DNA of 64,000 nt from Lachnospiraceae bacterium. GTDB taxonomy: Bacteria; Bacillota; Clostridia; Lachnospirales; Lachnospiraceae. A model generated the notes under the pieces. That model made no database searches and had not been told where the DNA came from. It saw only the letters and a list, made by a program, of their open reading frames with translations. Made by a program: the position numbers and the translations under genes. Each line of letters opens with the position of its first letter. Positions within the stretch are counted from its first letter, which is position 1. The stretch lies in assembly GCA_017480565.1 (NCBI GenBank), contig JAFVAL010000024.1, positions 1-64,000 of the forward strand, given 5' to 3'. This document shows positions 29,274 to 39,057 of this stretch, piece by piece.

Positions 29274-30341
29274 TTACTCTTTGCGGTTCTTCTTTAACAG
29301 TTTCTTCTCAAGTGCTTCGTCTTCGGCTGCCGTGCTCTCGCGTTGTGGAAATGTATAGAAGACGCCGGTCTGTACCTGCTTTACGCCGCGAGTGCGGCTC
29401 TTCTTCTCACCTTCCTGCGAAGCCTGAAGCTGATGGGCAGCGTCGGCCTGCGCAAGCGCTTCTTTGGTGAAAACGCCGGCTTCCTGCCATTTCTTTAAGA
29501 TCCCGTCAGCATACTTAAAGTCTGGCCGGCTGACCGAAAGCAGGGTGCGGCTGCAGGCTTCCTCGACCATCTCGGAAGAGAAGCCCCAGATGCGAAACCA
29601 CCGATTTAAGTAGTCGCGCTCTGCCTTGCCAGGTGCGCGGTTTAAGCCAAATGCCTTGTTGACAACCTGAAACTCGGTCGTATAAAGCGCGGTCTCATTC
29701 GCGGCCTCCGCGGGGGTCGTGATGCCAGCCTTGTGCCAGCCAAGCGCCACCGTGCGGATGTAGGAGAGACGTCCGGTCTTCTTCACACCCACGCAGTATT
29801 CATAAAGATAGTCGATCAGATCTTCCGAGAAATGTAATTCCTCATAGAGGTAATCCACAAAATCGGTATCATCCTTCGTCAACGTCCGGCCAAGATAACA
29901 CTCGATGACAGCGAGGAGCGAGTCAAGATCCGCCTTCTCCTGAGGAACCACAGCCACCGGAGCTTCCTTCTTTGCCCGCGTGCTGCGCGCCATCTTGCGC
30001 GTCTTTGCAGGCGCAGGAGCGGCAGCCTCTTCCTCTTCCGGCTCAATCATCTGCAGAGAGACGATGTTGCCTTCCGCGTCTTCCGTCACGCGAAGCAGAC
30101 CCTCACGCTCCCAGTACTGGATCCCTCGGTAAATGTCAGAGATTGTCTCTCCGAGAAGGTCCGCCAGATAGGTCAGAGTCAGCTGTTCCGGCCGTGTCTT
30201 TTCACACAGCAGCAGGCTTAAATAGATTTTCACAAATGTGCCGTTGGCACTTGGCATATATCGATCGATGAACACAGTGGAGACCGCAAGATGCGATGGT
30301 TCTAGCGCCGGTTCAATCGAAAAAATCGCAGAATCAGTCAT
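29274..30341 (-). CDS. DnaD-like replication protein
   Basis: 355 residues. The N-terminal winged-helix DnaD domain (VSTVFIDRYMPSANGTFVKIYLSLLL...LADLLGETISDIYRGIQYWEREGLL) is followed by an Ala/Glu/Lys linker, then two copies of the C-terminal DnaD/DnaB2 fold (about 145-215 and 215-300), each with the FxxxDYxxxW-like core (YLNRWFRIWGF). Such proteins remodel DNA during replication initiation and restart with DnaA and DnaI. First gene of the operon, 98 bp from the nearest DnaA box. Confidence 0.88.
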   Translation of the reverse strand: MTDSAIFSIEPALEPSHLAVSTVFIDRYMPSANGTFVKIYLSLLLCEKTRPEQLTLTYLADLLGETISDIYRGIQYWEREGLLRVTEDAEGNIVSLQMIEPEEEEAAAPAPAKTRKMARSTRAKKEAPVAVVPQEKADLDSLLAVIECYLGRTLTKDDTDFVDYLYEELHFSEDLIDYLYEYCVGVKKTGRLSYIRTVALGWHKAGITTPAEAANETALYTTEFQVVNKAFGLNRAPGKAERDYLNRWFRIWGFSSEMVEEACSRTLLSVSRPDFKYADGILKKWQEAGVFTKEALAQADAAHQLQASQEGEKKSRTRGVKQVQTGVFYTFPQRESTAAEDEALEKKLLKKNRKE

Positions 30342-30439
30342 GTTATTTCTCCAAAATCCCCCAAAACATGAACCTAGTATAACACCCTTTTTGGAAATTG
30401 CAAACGCGCCGGAGACGTTCTATGGGCGTTGAATAAAAA

Positions 30440-30601
30440 TGTGGATAAAGTGGATAACTTTGTGGACAACTAGGCGATTTTCGGCAAAAAAGGGCGGTTA
30501 TTCACCACTTTGGGGATCATTTTCCCTTGTGGATAAATGAAAAATCATCCACATTTTTCTCATCGACAGTCGGATGATAAAAATGTGGATGATGTGGATA
30601 A
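30440..30601. promoter_or_regulatory. DnaA-box cluster upstream of dnaD-dnaI
   Basis: Three exact boxes (TGTGGATAA at 30440-30448, 30528-30536, 30593-30601) and four with one mismatch (30449-30457 AGTGGATAA, 30461-30469 TGTGGACAA, 30545-30553 TCATCCACA, 30584-30592 TGTGGATGA) lie within 162 bp. All lie between murC and the dnaD-like gene. Most point the same way. This could be DnaA control of the primosome operon, a DnaA titration site, or an origin-like region; dnaA and dnaN are not in the window. Confidence 0.75.
30544..30594 (-). terminator. Hairpin after murC, overlapping DnaA boxes
   Basis: ATCATCCACATTTTT (30544-30558) and AAAAATGTGGATGAT (30580-30594) are perfect 15-bp inverted repeats, 9 bp past the murC stop. 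On the minus strand a TTTTTCATTT tail follows the stem. Two of the one-mismatch DnaA boxes sit in its arms. Confidence 0.65.
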
Positions 30602-30602
30602 C

Positions 30603-31988
30603 TTAACCGCGAAGGAGCGATTCTCCAATATTTACAACGTCTCCGGCTCCCATAGTTATCAACAATTCACCGGGCATGACATTTTTTAAAATAAATTTTT
30701 CGATCTCGCTAAAGCTAGGGAAGTACTCGCAAGGGGTGCCCTTCTCGGCGATCAATTTCTGCAGATCGCGGGAGGAGATATCCCCCGGATCGACTTCTCT
30801 TGCCGCGTAGATGTCTGCTAAAATCACGTGGTCTGCCAGGGAGAGTGCTTCGGCAAACTGATGCAGCAGCTCTTTTGTCCTGGAATACGTGTGCGGCTGG
30901 AAGACGCACCAGACCTTGGTGTAGGAGGTGTTGCGCACCGCCTTTAATGTTGCTTCGATCTCGGTCGGGTGATGTGCATAATCATCGACGATGGTAAAGC
31001 CGTTTAACTCGCCTTTGTGCTGGAAGCGGCGGTCGGTGCCGTGGAAGGAAGCAAGGCCTGCCAGGGTCTGTTCTCTCGGAATCCCGATGTAGTCCGCCAC
31101 CGCGATCGCGGAGAGGGAGTTGGTGACATTGTGATCGCCGACAACGTGCAGATCGATGCGCTCCTGCGCCTTGCCGTCCTTGATCAGGGTGTAGCTCGGA
31201 CATCCTGATTCGTCGAAGGTAACATCCGCGGCGCTGTAATTGTACTGGCCCCCATCTCTGCCGAAGGTCAGAACGTTGCGGCAAGGAAGATCTTCCATAA
31301 AATAGTCCAGATTCGGGATCTCACCGTTGATGACGAGCAAGCCATCCTCCGGGAGCTTTCTTGCAAACAGACGGAAGGAGTTACGGATATCGTCTAAGTC
31401 CTTAAAGAAATCCAGATGATCTGCGTCTACATTTAATATGATGGAAATCTGCGGGAAGAATTTTAAGAAGCTGTTCGTATACTCGCAGGCCTCCAGAAGA
31501 AAAGTGTCGGAATGACCGACGCGAATCTGCCCGCCAATGGCCGGGAGCATACCGCCGACAGAGATCGTCGGATCCTTGTCCGCTTCGAGTAAAATGTGTG
31601 CGAGCATCGATGTGGTGGTCGTCTTTCCGTGCGTGCCGGCAACCGCGATGGACTCTGCGTAAATGCGCATGACCTGTCCGACCATCTCGGCGCGGTCCAT
31701 CATGGGCACGCCTGCGTTTACAGCTGCGACAAACTCAGGATTGTCCGGGTTAATCGCTGCGGTGTAGACAACGACATCGATGTCTTTCGTGATGTTCTCC
31801 GCGCGCTGGCCGATCACGACCTGGATGCCCTGACGCACCAGTTCATCGGTAACGGCCGACTGCTTCCCGTCAGAACCGGTGACGGTAAATCCGGCTTCGT
31901 GGAGGAGCGTTGCAAATCCGCTCATGCTGATGCCGCCGATTCCGATAAAATGAATATGACATGGATGTTGAAAATCAATTTTATACAT
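30603..31988 (-). CDS. murC: UDP-N-acetylmuramate--L-alanine ligase
   Basis: 461 residues, normal for MurC. Signatures: HFIGIGGISMSGFA at 13-26, the ATP loop AGTHGKTTTTSM near 117-128, CEYTNSFL, DADHLDFF, VVDDYAHHPTEI and VFQPHTYSRT. It adds L-alanine to UDP-MurNAc in the cytoplasm, the first peptide step of peptidoglycan. Divergent from glgC across a 99-bp gap; AGGAAG precedes the ATG. Confidence 0.96.
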   Translation of the reverse strand: MYKIDFQHPCHIHFIGIGGISMSGFATLLHEAGFTVTGSDGKQSAVTDELVRQGIQVVIGQRAENITKDIDVVVYTAAINPDNPEFVAAVNAGVPMMDRAEMVGQVMRIYAESIAVAGTHGKTTTTSMLAHILLEADKDPTISVGGMLPAIGGQIRVGHSDTFLLEACEYTNSFLKFFPQISIILNVDADHLDFFKDLDDIRNSFRLFARKLPEDGLLVINGEIPNLDYFMEDLPCRNVLTFGRDGGQYNYSAADVTFDESGCPSYTLIKDGKAQERIDLHVVGDHNVTNSLSAIAVADYIGIPREQTLAGLASFHGTDRRFQHKGELNGFTIVDDYAHHPTEIEATLKAVRNTSYTKVWCVFQPHTYSRTKELLHQFAEALSLADHVILADIYAAREVDPGDISSRDLQKLIAEKGTPCEYFPSFSEIEKFILKNVMPGELLITMGAGDVVNIGESLLRG

Positions 31989-32022
31989 TATCTTATACTT
32001 CCTGGTTATTTTAAAGTACGCC

Positions 32023-32051
32023 TTTTCACAGGACTCTTCTTATGATATAAT
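32023..32051 (+). promoter_or_regulatory. Promoter of glgCD
   Basis: TTTTCA, a 17-bp spacer and a perfect TATAAT (32046-32051), 36 bp before the glgC ATG. Confidence 0.6.
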
Positions 32052-32087
32052 AAAACGGCTGAAAACTCAAGCAAGGAGTGTACGGGA

Positions 32088-33362
32088 ATGATTAAGAAAG
32101 AAATGATTGCCATGCTGTTGGCCGGCGGACAGGGCTCAAGACTCGGTATTTTGACCCAGAAGATCGCCAAGCCCGCAGTATCTTTTGGAGGAAAGTATCG
32201 TATCATCGATTTTCCTCTCAGCAACTGTATTAATTCCGGCGTCGACACGGTCGGTGTTTTGACGCAGTATCAGCCGCTCAGACTCAACACCCACATCGGG
32301 ATCGGTATCCCGTGGGATCTTGACCGCAACATCGGCGGCGTGACCATTTTACCTCCCTACGAGAAGAAGGAGGGCAGCGACTGGTATTCCGGTACGGCAA
32401 ATGCAATTTATCAGAACCTGGAGTTCATGGAGTATTACAACCCTGAGTACGTCTTAATTCTCGGCGGCGACCACATTTACAAAATGGACTACGAGGCGAT
32501 GTTAAAGTTCCATAAGGAGAATGATGCGGACATCACCATCGCGACGATTCCGGTGCCGATTGAAGAGGCGAGCCGGTTTGGCGTGGTGATCACTGACGAG
32601 ACAGGCAGAATTCATGAATTTGAAGAGAAGCCTGCGCACCCGCGCAGCAATCTGGCGTCCATGGGCATCTACATTTTCAAATGGGAAGTGCTCCGCGAGG
32701 CTTTGATCACCCTGCGCAAGCAGCCGGGCTGCGACTTCGGCAAGCACATCATTCCGTACTGCCACGAGAATGACAGACGGATCTTCGCGTATGAATTTAA
32801 CAGCTATTGGCGCGATGTCGGCACGCTGCTTTCTTACTGGGAAGCGAACATGGAACTGATCGATGTGGTGCCGGAGTTCAATCTCTACGAAGAGTACTGG
32901 AAGATCTACACGAAGGCAGAGGCGCTGCCGCCGCAGTTTATCGGTGAGGATGCGCAGATTGTCGGAAGCATCTTAGGCGATGGTTGTGAGATCGAAGGAC
33001 ATGTCGAGAATTCTGTCATTGGCAACGGTGTCATGATCGCAAAAGGCGCGGTTGTGAAGGATTCCATCATCATGAACCATACCGTGATCGGCGAAGACGC
33101 TGTGATTGAGAGAGCGATTGTCGCAGAAGACGTGGCGATCGGGGCGAAGACCGAGATCGGTCTGTTTGGCGATGCGGAAAATGAACTGCGCGCGGACATT
33201 TACGGCGGCGGACTGGTGACCATTGGCGAGAAGAGCGTGGTGCCGGAAGGCGTCAAGATCGGACGCAATGTTGTGATTTCCGGCGTAACGGAAGCGGCGG
33301 ATTATCCGGAGGGCGTGCTTGCCTCCGGCAAAGCACTGATCAAGGAGGACGATGACCTATGA
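32088..33362 (+). CDS. glgC: Glucose-1-phosphate adenylyltransferase, catalytic
   Basis: 424 residues. Nucleotidyltransferase domain with [12 protein letters not shown] near 14-25, the lysine motif [18 protein letters not shown], the catalytic [10 protein letters not shown] and the substrate site FEEKP; the C-terminal left-handed beta-helix has hexapeptide repeats ([21 protein letters not shown]). It makes ADP-glucose for glycogen. An ATGA overlap couples it to glgD. glgP at 36492 works in the opposite direction. Confidence 0.96.
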   Translation: MIKKEMIAMLLAGGQGSRLGILTQKIAKPAVSFGGKYRIIDFPLSNCINSGVDTVGVLTQYQPLRLNTHIGIGIPWDLDRNIGGVTILPPYEKKEGSDWYSGTANAIYQNLEFMEYYNPEYVLILGGDHIYKMDYEAMLKFHKENDADITIATIPVPIEEASRFGVVITDETGRIHEFEEKPAHPRSNLASMGIYIFKWEVLREALITLRKQPGCDFGKHIIPYCHENDRRIFAYEFNSYWRDVGTLLSYWEANMELIDVVPEFNLYEEYWKIYTKAEALPPQFIGEDAQIVGSILGDGCEIEGHVENSVIGNGVMIAKGAVVKDSIIMNHTVIGEDAVIERAIVAEDVAIGAKTEIGLFGDAENELRADIYGGGLVTIGEKSVVPEGVKIGRNVVISGVTEAADYPEGVLASGKALIKEDDDL

Positions 33363-34477
33363 AAGCGATCGGAATCATTTTAGCCGGCGGAAGCGGCAAC
33401 CGTATGGGCGATCTGACAAGCCGCCGTGCATCTGCAGCGATGCCGGTCGCAGGTGGATACCGTGCGATTGATTTTGCACTCAGCAACATGAGCAACTCCG
33501 GCATTGAGAGGGTAGAAGTACTGCCTCAGTTTAATGCGAAGTCGTTGACCGAGCATCTGAATTCCTCCAAGTGGTGGGATTTTGGCCGCAAGCAGGGCGG
33601 ACTCTTCGTTATGCATCCGACCATCACCTACGAGAACAACAGCTGGTACCGCGGGACCGCGGATGCAATGCATCAGAACATGGAGTTTTTGGTGAAAAGC
33701 CATGAGCCTTATGTTGTTATCTGCTCCGGCGACGGCATTTCCAAAATGGACTATAACGAGGTGCTGGATGCGCATGTTCAGAAGGATGCGGACATCACGA
33801 TTGTGGTGAAGCGCATGCCGGAAGGCGCAGACCTGACACGTTTTGGCGTCGCGGAAACCGATGAGAACGGACGCGTCTTAAGCCTCGAAGAGAAGCCGTT
33901 AAATGCGAAGAGTCAGCTGGTTTCGACCGGTGTCTATCTCATTCGCAGACGTCTGTTGATCGATCTGCTTGATAGAACTTGTGGCGAAGGACGCTACAAC
34001 TTTGTGCAGGACGTGCTGATTCGCCTTTTGCCGACATTGAAGGTCTATGCGTTTGAGACGAAGGGATACTGGAATAACGTCACGACGATCGAGAGCTATT
34101 ACGAGACGAACATGGATTTCTTGAAGCCGGAAGTGAGAGATTACTTCTTTAAGCAGTATCCGCCGGTGTATACGAAGGCGGATGATCTGCCGCCGGCAAA
34201 GTATAATTATGGTTCTGCGATTAAGAATAGTCTGGTGGCTTCGGGAAGCATCATCAATGGTACGATCGAGAATTCGGTGATTTTCCGCAATGCGTTTGTG
34301 GGGCATGGATCGGTGATCCGCAATTCGATCATCATGGAGGATGTCTACATCGGAGAGAATACGACGATCGAGAACTGTATCATTGAGAGCCGTGATATCT
34401 TGAAGAGCAACACGGTGTATGCCGGGGAAGGCGGAGAGATCAAAGTCGTGCTGGAGAAGAATAAGAAGGATGAGTAA
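33359..34477 (+). CDS. glgD: GlgD, regulatory ADP-glucose pyrophosphorylase subunit
   Basis: 372 residues, homologous to GlgC throughout but with changed active-site motifs: [19 protein letters not shown] lacks the AKPA lysine, and [10 protein letters not shown] is [10 protein letters not shown]. Such GlgD proteins in Firmicutes activate GlgC in a heterotetramer and have little activity alone. The loop and C-terminal hexapeptide region are kept. The copy 2 repeat element follows. Confidence 0.94.
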   Translation: MKAIGIILAGGSGNRMGDLTSRRASAAMPVAGGYRAIDFALSNMSNSGIERVEVLPQFNAKSLTEHLNSSKWWDFGRKQGGLFVMHPTITYENNSWYRGTADAMHQNMEFLVKSHEPYVVICSGDGISKMDYNEVLDAHVQKDADITIVVKRMPEGADLTRFGVAETDENGRVLSLEEKPLNAKSQLVSTGVYLIRRRLLIDLLDRTCGEGRYNFVQDVLIRLLPTLKVYAFETKGYWNNVTTIESYYETNMDFLKPEVRDYFFKQYPPVYTKADDLPPAKYNYGSAIKNSLVASGSIINGTIENSVIFRNAFVGHGSVIRNSIIMEDVYIGENTTIENCIIESRDILKSNTVYAGEGGEIKVVLEKNKKDE

Positions 34478-34492
34478 GCTCGCAATGGGGCT

Positions 34493-34798
34493 CGTCGAAT
34501 CTTTCCGTGTGCAGGGGGTAGAGCAAAATCGTTTTACGATTTTGCTCTGAGAGATGCTACGCATCTCACATGGCAAAAACTATATACGCCAGTAGCGGAC
34601 ACATAAGCGGCCGTGACTCCCGCGTTTGAATTAAATATAACAAAGCCTGGAGCGTTGCTTTCGCAACGAACAGATCAACAGATGTCTTGTCATCGAGTAA
34701 ACTCGAACAAGCCATCTGTAATGATCTGTTAACCCTCCAGGCTTTTCTTTTACGTGCATCCCGCGAGAAGTCCCTGCCAAGATCGAAACTGCGACGAT
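34493..34798 (+). repeat. Structured about 300-bp repeat element, copy 2
   Basis: The right end GTCCCTGCCAAGATCG...CTGCGACG (34770-34796) is the inverted complement of the left end of copy 1 and stops next to the Rrf2 stop codon. A degenerate left end (CGTCGAATCTT...GCAGGG) is at 34493-34515. It contains a perfect hairpin GAGCAAAATCG/CGATTTTGCTC (34520-34546), a second GAGATGC/GCATCTC (34550-34566), the shared block CGCCAGTAGCGGACAC (34587-34602), and the three-way core: stem AAGCCTGGAG (34643-34652) with CTCCAGGCTT (34735-34744), hairpin CGTTGC-TTTC-GCAACG, arm AACAGATCA (34669-34677) with TGATCTGTT (34722-34730). Arms differ from copy 1 but still pair. Confidence 0.8.
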
Positions 34799-35230
34799 TT
34801 ACACATCCTCCTTACTGAGCTCCTTCAGCGTGATCCCGTCAAAGTACTCATTTACCAGATCTGCGAGCCCTTTCCACATCGGCAGGGTTCTGCACTGTGG
34901 TGCGCGTTCGCAGGTGTTGACCTCTTCGCTCAGACACGCGACGGGTGCGAGACTTAGTTCTGTCAGGCGCAGAATCTCGCCGACCGTGTAGGCTTCCGGC
35001 TTGCGGGTGAGGCGGTAGCCGCCGCCTTTGCCGCGGACGCCTTCCAGAAACTTCGCGGTCACTAAAAGCTTGACGATAGATTCGAGGTACTTTTCTGAGA
35101 TCTCCTGTCTTGTCGCAACCTCCGTCAGAGGAACGAAGCGATATCCGGAAATGTCTTCGCCTGTGCAGCTGTGTTCTGCAAGGTCAATCATGGTGCGCAG
35201 GGCGTATCTTCCTTTTGTTGAAACCAGCAT
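34799..35230 (-). CDS. Rrf2-family transcriptional regulator
   Basis: 143 residues. N-terminal winged helix (MLVSTKGRYALRTMIDLAEH, IPLTEVA-type recognition segment, GVRGKGGGYRLTR wing). Three cysteines, Cys99, Cys107 and Cys113, sit where IscR-type regulators bind an Fe-S cluster, so it could sense iron-sulfur or redox state. It follows the exonuclease gene by 1 bp. No isc/suf genes are adjacent. The target is unknown. Confidence 0.92.
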   Translation of the reverse strand: MLVSTKGRYALRTMIDLAEHSCTGEDISGYRFVPLTEVATRQEISEKYLESIVKLLVTAKFLEGVRGKGGGYRLTRKPEAYTVGEILRLTELSLAPVACLSEEVNTCERAPQCRTLPMWKGLADLVNEYFDGITLKELSKEDV

Positions 35231-35231
35231 C

Positions 35232-36266
35232 TTACGATTCCTCCTTGGTTTTTTTGCGGATACTCCTTGTCAGGAGTGATGCTTTTTTGGCACGTTTGGC
35301 GAGCTTGGCCGCCTGCTTTTTTGCTTCTTTGCGTGCGTTTAGGTCTTCGTAGCGGGCGAGGAGCTCATTTGCCTCGGTGGCGCTTACGATACGGCTTGTC
35401 TTGATGACAAAGTAGTGAAGATCGGCCGTACGCTTTAAGTGAAGCTTGCCTTGGACGTAGCCGTGCCTCTTACAGCTGCCGAGGCAGTAATAATTCTTGA
35501 TGTTGCTGGAGAACCACGAAACCTCCCGGTTTGTCTTTGCGCCGCAGAGCGGGCAGGTCAAGGTTGCGACGTTGTGGGAGCGCAGCAGATCCTCGCGTTT
35601 GGTATACTCGCGGGAGATGAACTCCGAGTAGTCTTCGTAGGAGAGATAGATCTCTTCGGCCTTGGACTGCGGGTGCCGGTAGTAGTCAACCGAAAAGTTC
35701 TTTAAAATGAGTTCGAGATCGAGCTTCTGCATGACTTCCGCAGTGTATTTGGCGTCGTCAAGGGCGTCGTGATAAGGCCTGGTCTCAGGGAGATTCAGAG
35801 CCTTTACGGCGTACTGAAGCGTCCTGGCACCGGGTTCTTCTTGAGTCAGAGAAAATATTTGCTGCAGATTATAATATAACACCGGTTTGGTGAAATAACG
35901 CGAAATCCCGTAGTAAGAGAGATTGCGCTGGATCTCGGTCAGATCCATGCTGCCCCAGGTGCAGAAGCGGTAGCCGCGGCCACACCAGGTGAAAAACTGC
36001 TCGATGACTTCCGGGAAGGTGCGGGCATTTTTCAGATCTTTATATGTGATGCCTAAGAGCTCCCTTGTCTTATAATGAAGCTTCGGGTAGACCTGAGGTC
36101 TGATATAGGCTTGGAATTCATCGAGAAAATCACCGGAGGGGCTTACTTTTACCGCACCGATCTCGATGATCTCAAATGGCATCGCTTCGTCGTGGGCGGC
36201 CTTGCCGTCGGGATGACCGTTCCACTCCAAATCCAGGATGATAAAATTGCTGGTTACATTGGGCAT
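35232..36266 (-). CDS. DEDDh 3'-5' exonuclease with zinc ribbon
   Basis: 344 residues. The N-terminal exonuclease domain (about 1-190) has ILDLEWNG (first Asp/Glu pair), a middle Asp in SMDLTEIQ, and HDALDDAKYT with the catalytic His and final Asp, as in the DnaQ/KapD group. Residues about 235-270 hold CPLCG...CLGSC, a likely zinc ribbon. The C-terminus is strongly basic (KKQAAKLAKRAKK), suggesting nucleic-acid binding. It could process RNA or DNA ends. The Rrf2 gene begins 1 bp after its stop, so both are in one transcript. Confidence 0.88.
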   Translation of the reverse strand: MPNVTSNFIILDLEWNGHPDGKAAHDEAMPFEIIEIGAVKVSPSGDFLDEFQAYIRPQVYPKLHYKTRELLGITYKDLKNARTFPEVIEQFFTWCGRGYRFCTWGSMDLTEIQRNLSYYGISRYFTKPVLYYNLQQIFSLTQEEPGARTLQYAVKALNLPETRPYHDALDDAKYTAEVMQKLDLELILKNFSVDYYRHPQSKAEEIYLSYEDYSEFISREYTKREDLLRSHNVATLTCPLCGAKTNREVSWFSSNIKNYYCLGSCKRHGYVQGKLHLKRTADLHYFVIKTSRIVSATEANELLARYEDLNARKEAKKQAAKLAKRAKKASLLTRSIRKKTKEES

Positions 36267-36369
36267 CTTGTGATTCTCCTAATTAAGTCGTCCGTGCATC
36301 AGAAGATGAAAAGATGTAGATTTCATTTCATTTATCCATGATCTGAGCCTATTATATCACAATCGCTTA

Positions 36370-36398
36370 TTGACATAAAGTGGCAAAAATGCTTTAAT
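36370..36398 (+). promoter_or_regulatory. Promoter of glgP
   Basis: TTGACA, a 17-bp spacer and TTTAAT; an alternative TAATAT -10 lies 2 bp further on. Confidence 0.6.
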
Positions 36399-36491
36399 AT
36401 GACTTACTGTGGTGATTCGTAACCCGCAGAAAATGATGATTTTCGACATCATTTGCAGATTTGAGATTTGAATGTAATGGGGAATTATTTT

Positions 36492-38951
36492 ATGGTAAAT
36501 CAATTTGATCAGGTCAACAAAGATGACTTCAAGAAGAGCGTAGAGAATTATTGCCGCGTACTCTGCCGCAAAACCATTGACAAGGCAAGTAAGCAACAGC
36601 AGTATCAGGCCGTAGCCTATGCGGTAAAAGATATCGTCGTGGATCATTGGATGGAGACCCATAAGGCTTATGTGGATCAGGACGCGAAGACTGTGTATTA
36701 CCTGTCCATGGAGTTTCTGATGGGCCGTGCGATGGGCAACATGATCCTGAACTTAAAGGCAAGCAAGCCGATCCGCGAAGCGCTCGAAGAGCTGAATTTA
36801 AACCTTGAGGACATGGAAGAGGAAGAGCCGGATCCCGCTCTTGGCAACGGCGGTCTTGGCCGTCTGGCAGCCTGTTTCTTAGATTCGCTTTCTACTTTGG
36901 GGTATCCTGCGTATGGCTGCGGCATCCGTTACAAGTACGGTATGTTTAAGCAGAAGATCGAGGATGGCTATCAGATCGAGGCACCCGACAACTGGTTAAA
37001 GCGCGGTTATCCGTTTGAGATCAAGCGTCCGGAGTATGCGAAGGAGATCAAGTTTGGCGGCGATATCCGCATGGTCTTTGATGAGGATGGCAGAGAGCGT
37101 TTCTCGCAGGAGAATTATCAGTCCGTTCTGGCGGTTCCGTATGATCTTCCGATCGTCGGCTATGGCAACGGGATCGTGAATACGCTGCGCATCTGGGATG
37201 CGGAGGCGATCGATGACTTCAGCCTGGATTCCTTTGACAAGGGCGACTATCACAAGGCGGTGGAGCAGCAGAACCTTGCCAATACCATCACCGAAGTATT
37301 GTATCCAAATGATCATCATACCGCAGGGAAAGAACTGCGCTTAAAGCAGCAGTATTTCTTCGTGTCTGCTTCCCTACAGACTGCGGTGGAGCGTTACATG
37401 GAGAATCATGACGATATCCATGGACTCGCTGACAAGGTCATTTTCCAGATGAATGATACCCATCCGACCGTTGCGGTGGCAGAGCTGATGCGTATCCTTC
37501 TGGATGATTATTTCCTGCACTGGAATGAGGCTTGGGCGATCACGACCAAGGCTTGTGCCTACACCAACCATACGATCATGAGCGAAGCGCTGGAGAAGTG
37601 GCCGCTTGAGCTGTTCTCGCGTCTGCTTCCTCGTATTTACCAGATCGTTGAGGAGATCAACCGTCGTTTCGTCGCAAAGATTTCGGAGATGTATCCGAAC
37701 GATCTGCGCAAGATTCAGAAGATGGCGATCATTTACGATGGCCAGGTTCGCATGGCACATCTTGCCATCGCGGCAAGCTTCTCTGTCAACGGCGTTGCAA
37801 GACTACATACCGAAATCTTAAAGAACCGCGAGCTGCATGATTTCTATGAAATGATGCCGGAGAAGTTCAACAATAAGACCAACGGTATCACGCAGAGACG
37901 TTTCTTGCTGCACGGCAATCCGCTGCTTGCAGACTGGGTGACCGTAAAGATCGGCGATGACTGGATCACAGATCTGTCTCATATTAAGGAACTTGAGGTT
38001 TACTGCGACAACGAGCTTGCGCAGAGAGAGTTCATGCAGATCAAGTATCAGAACAAGGTTCGCCTTGCGAAGTACATCAAGGAGCACAACGGGATCGATG
38101 TGGATCCGAGATCCATTTTCGATGTGCAGGTGAAGCGTTTGCATGAGTATAAGAGACAGCTGCTTAACATTTTGCATGTAATGTACCTTTACAATGAGCT
38201 GAAGATGCATCCGGACATGGATCTGTATCCGCATACATTTATCTTTGGTGCGAAGGCTTCTGCCGGTTATGCAACCGCGAAGAACATCATCAAGCTGATC
38301 AACAACGTTGCTGACGTGATCAACAACGATAAGACCATCGGCGGCAAGATCAAGGTTGTCTTCATCGAGAACTACCGCGTGTCCAATGCAGAGATCATTT
38401 TTGCGGCAGCGGATGTATCTGAGCAGATTTCGACCGCAAGTAAGGAAGCTTCCGGTACCGGCAACATGAAGTTCATGTTAAATGGTGCAATTACGCTTGG
38501 CACCATGGACGGTGCAAATGTGGAGATCGTCGAAGAGGTTGGCGAGGAGAACGCCGTGATCTTTGGCTTGTCCGCAGACGAAGTCATGGAGTATGAGCGC
38601 AACGGCAGCTACAACCCGAGAGACATCTACAACAGTGATTACGAGATCCGTACGGTTGTCACACAGCTGATCAACGGACAGTACTCTCCGGAGAACCCGG
38701 ATCTGTTCCGCAATCTGTATGAATCTCTGCTTGACCGCAAGGGCTTTGATCCGGCAGACCGCTACTTCATCTTAAAGGACTTCAAGTCTTACGCAGAAGC
38801 GCATAGAAAGATCGAAGAGAAGTACAAGGACCGTGCCGGCTGGGCGAAGTCCGCGATGCTCAATGTGGCGCATGTGGGCAAGTTCTCTTCTGACCGTACG
38901 ATTGAAGAGTATGCGAACGAGATCTGGAAGCTTGACAAAGTTGTGCTGTAA
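36492..38951 (+). CDS. glgP: Glycogen phosphorylase
   Basis: 819 residues from the ATG at 36492, with GGGGA upstream; an in-frame TTG 24 bp earlier has no better site. GT35 features: YYLSMEFLMGRAMGNM, ALGNGGLGRLAACFLDS, QMNDTHPTVAVAELMR, RLHEYKRQLLN, and the PLP-lysine motif EASGTGNMKFMLNGAITLGT. It releases glucose 1-phosphate from glycogen. Length is normal. With GlgC/GlgD 2 kb away it forms the storage-polymer part of the window. Confidence 0.96.
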   Translation: MVNQFDQVNKDDFKKSVENYCRVLCRKTIDKASKQQQYQAVAYAVKDIVVDHWMETHKAYVDQDAKTVYYLSMEFLMGRAMGNMILNLKASKPIREALEELNLNLEDMEEEEPDPALGNGGLGRLAACFLDSLSTLGYPAYGCGIRYKYGMFKQKIEDGYQIEAPDNWLKRGYPFEIKRPEYAKEIKFGGDIRMVFDEDGRERFSQENYQSVLAVPYDLPIVGYGNGIVNTLRIWDAEAIDDFSLDSFDKGDYHKAVEQQNLANTITEVLYPNDHHTAGKELRLKQQYFFVSASLQTAVERYMENHDDIHGLADKVIFQMNDTHPTVAVAELMRILLDDYFLHWNEAWAITTKACAYTNHTIMSEALEKWPLELFSRLLPRIYQIVEEINRRFVAKISEMYPNDLRKIQKMAIIYDGQVRMAHLAIAASFSVNGVARLHTEILKNRELHDFYEMMPEKFNNKTNGITQRRFLLHGNPLLADWVTVKIGDDWITDLSHIKELEVYCDNELAQREFMQIKYQNKVRLAKYIKEHNGIDVDPRSIFDVQVKRLHEYKRQLLNILHVMYLYNELKMHPDMDLYPHTFIFGAKASAGYATAKNIIKLINNVADVINNDKTIGGKIKVVFIENYRVSNAEIIFAAADVSEQISTASKEASGTGNMKFMLNGAITLGTMDGANVEIVEEVGEENAVIFGLSADEVMEYERNGSYNPRDIYNSDYEIRTVVTQLINGQYSPENPDLFRNLYESLLDRKGFDPADRYFILKDFKSYAEAHRKIEEKYKDRAGWAKSAMLNVAHVGKFSSDRTIEEYANEIWKLDKVVL

Positions 38952-38972
38952 AAGTTGATAATGTGAGAATGG

Positions 38973-39004
38973 AAGGCTGGGACGACAAGGTCTCAGCCTT
39001 TTTG
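38973..39004 (+). terminator. Terminator of glgP
   Basis: AAGGCTGGGAC and GGTCTCAGCCTT pair around a short GACAA loop with one wobble; a T run follows. Confidence 0.8.
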
Positions 39005-39013
39005 CATTTCTGC

Positions 39014-39057
39014 TTGACAAGCAAGCGGAGCCGTGTATAATGTTAGTTGAAGCTAAC
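39014..39057 (+). promoter_or_regulatory. Strong promoter with palindromic operator (iron-type operon)
   Basis: TTGACA (39014-39019), a 16-bp spacer and TATAAT (39036-39041). Directly after the -10 is GTTAG-TTGAAG-CTAAC (39042-39057), placed to block initiation. It resembles half-sites of DtxR-type iron regulators (TTAG...CTAA); this is an inference. A second hairpin CCGCATC/GATGCGG follows at 39057-39080. Confidence 0.7.

Noticed and set aside
30342..30602. Chromosomal origin
   Set aside because: The DnaA boxes are striking, but dnaA/dnaN and an AT-rich unwinding region with DnaA-trio pattern are not seen; left as a regulatory or titration site.
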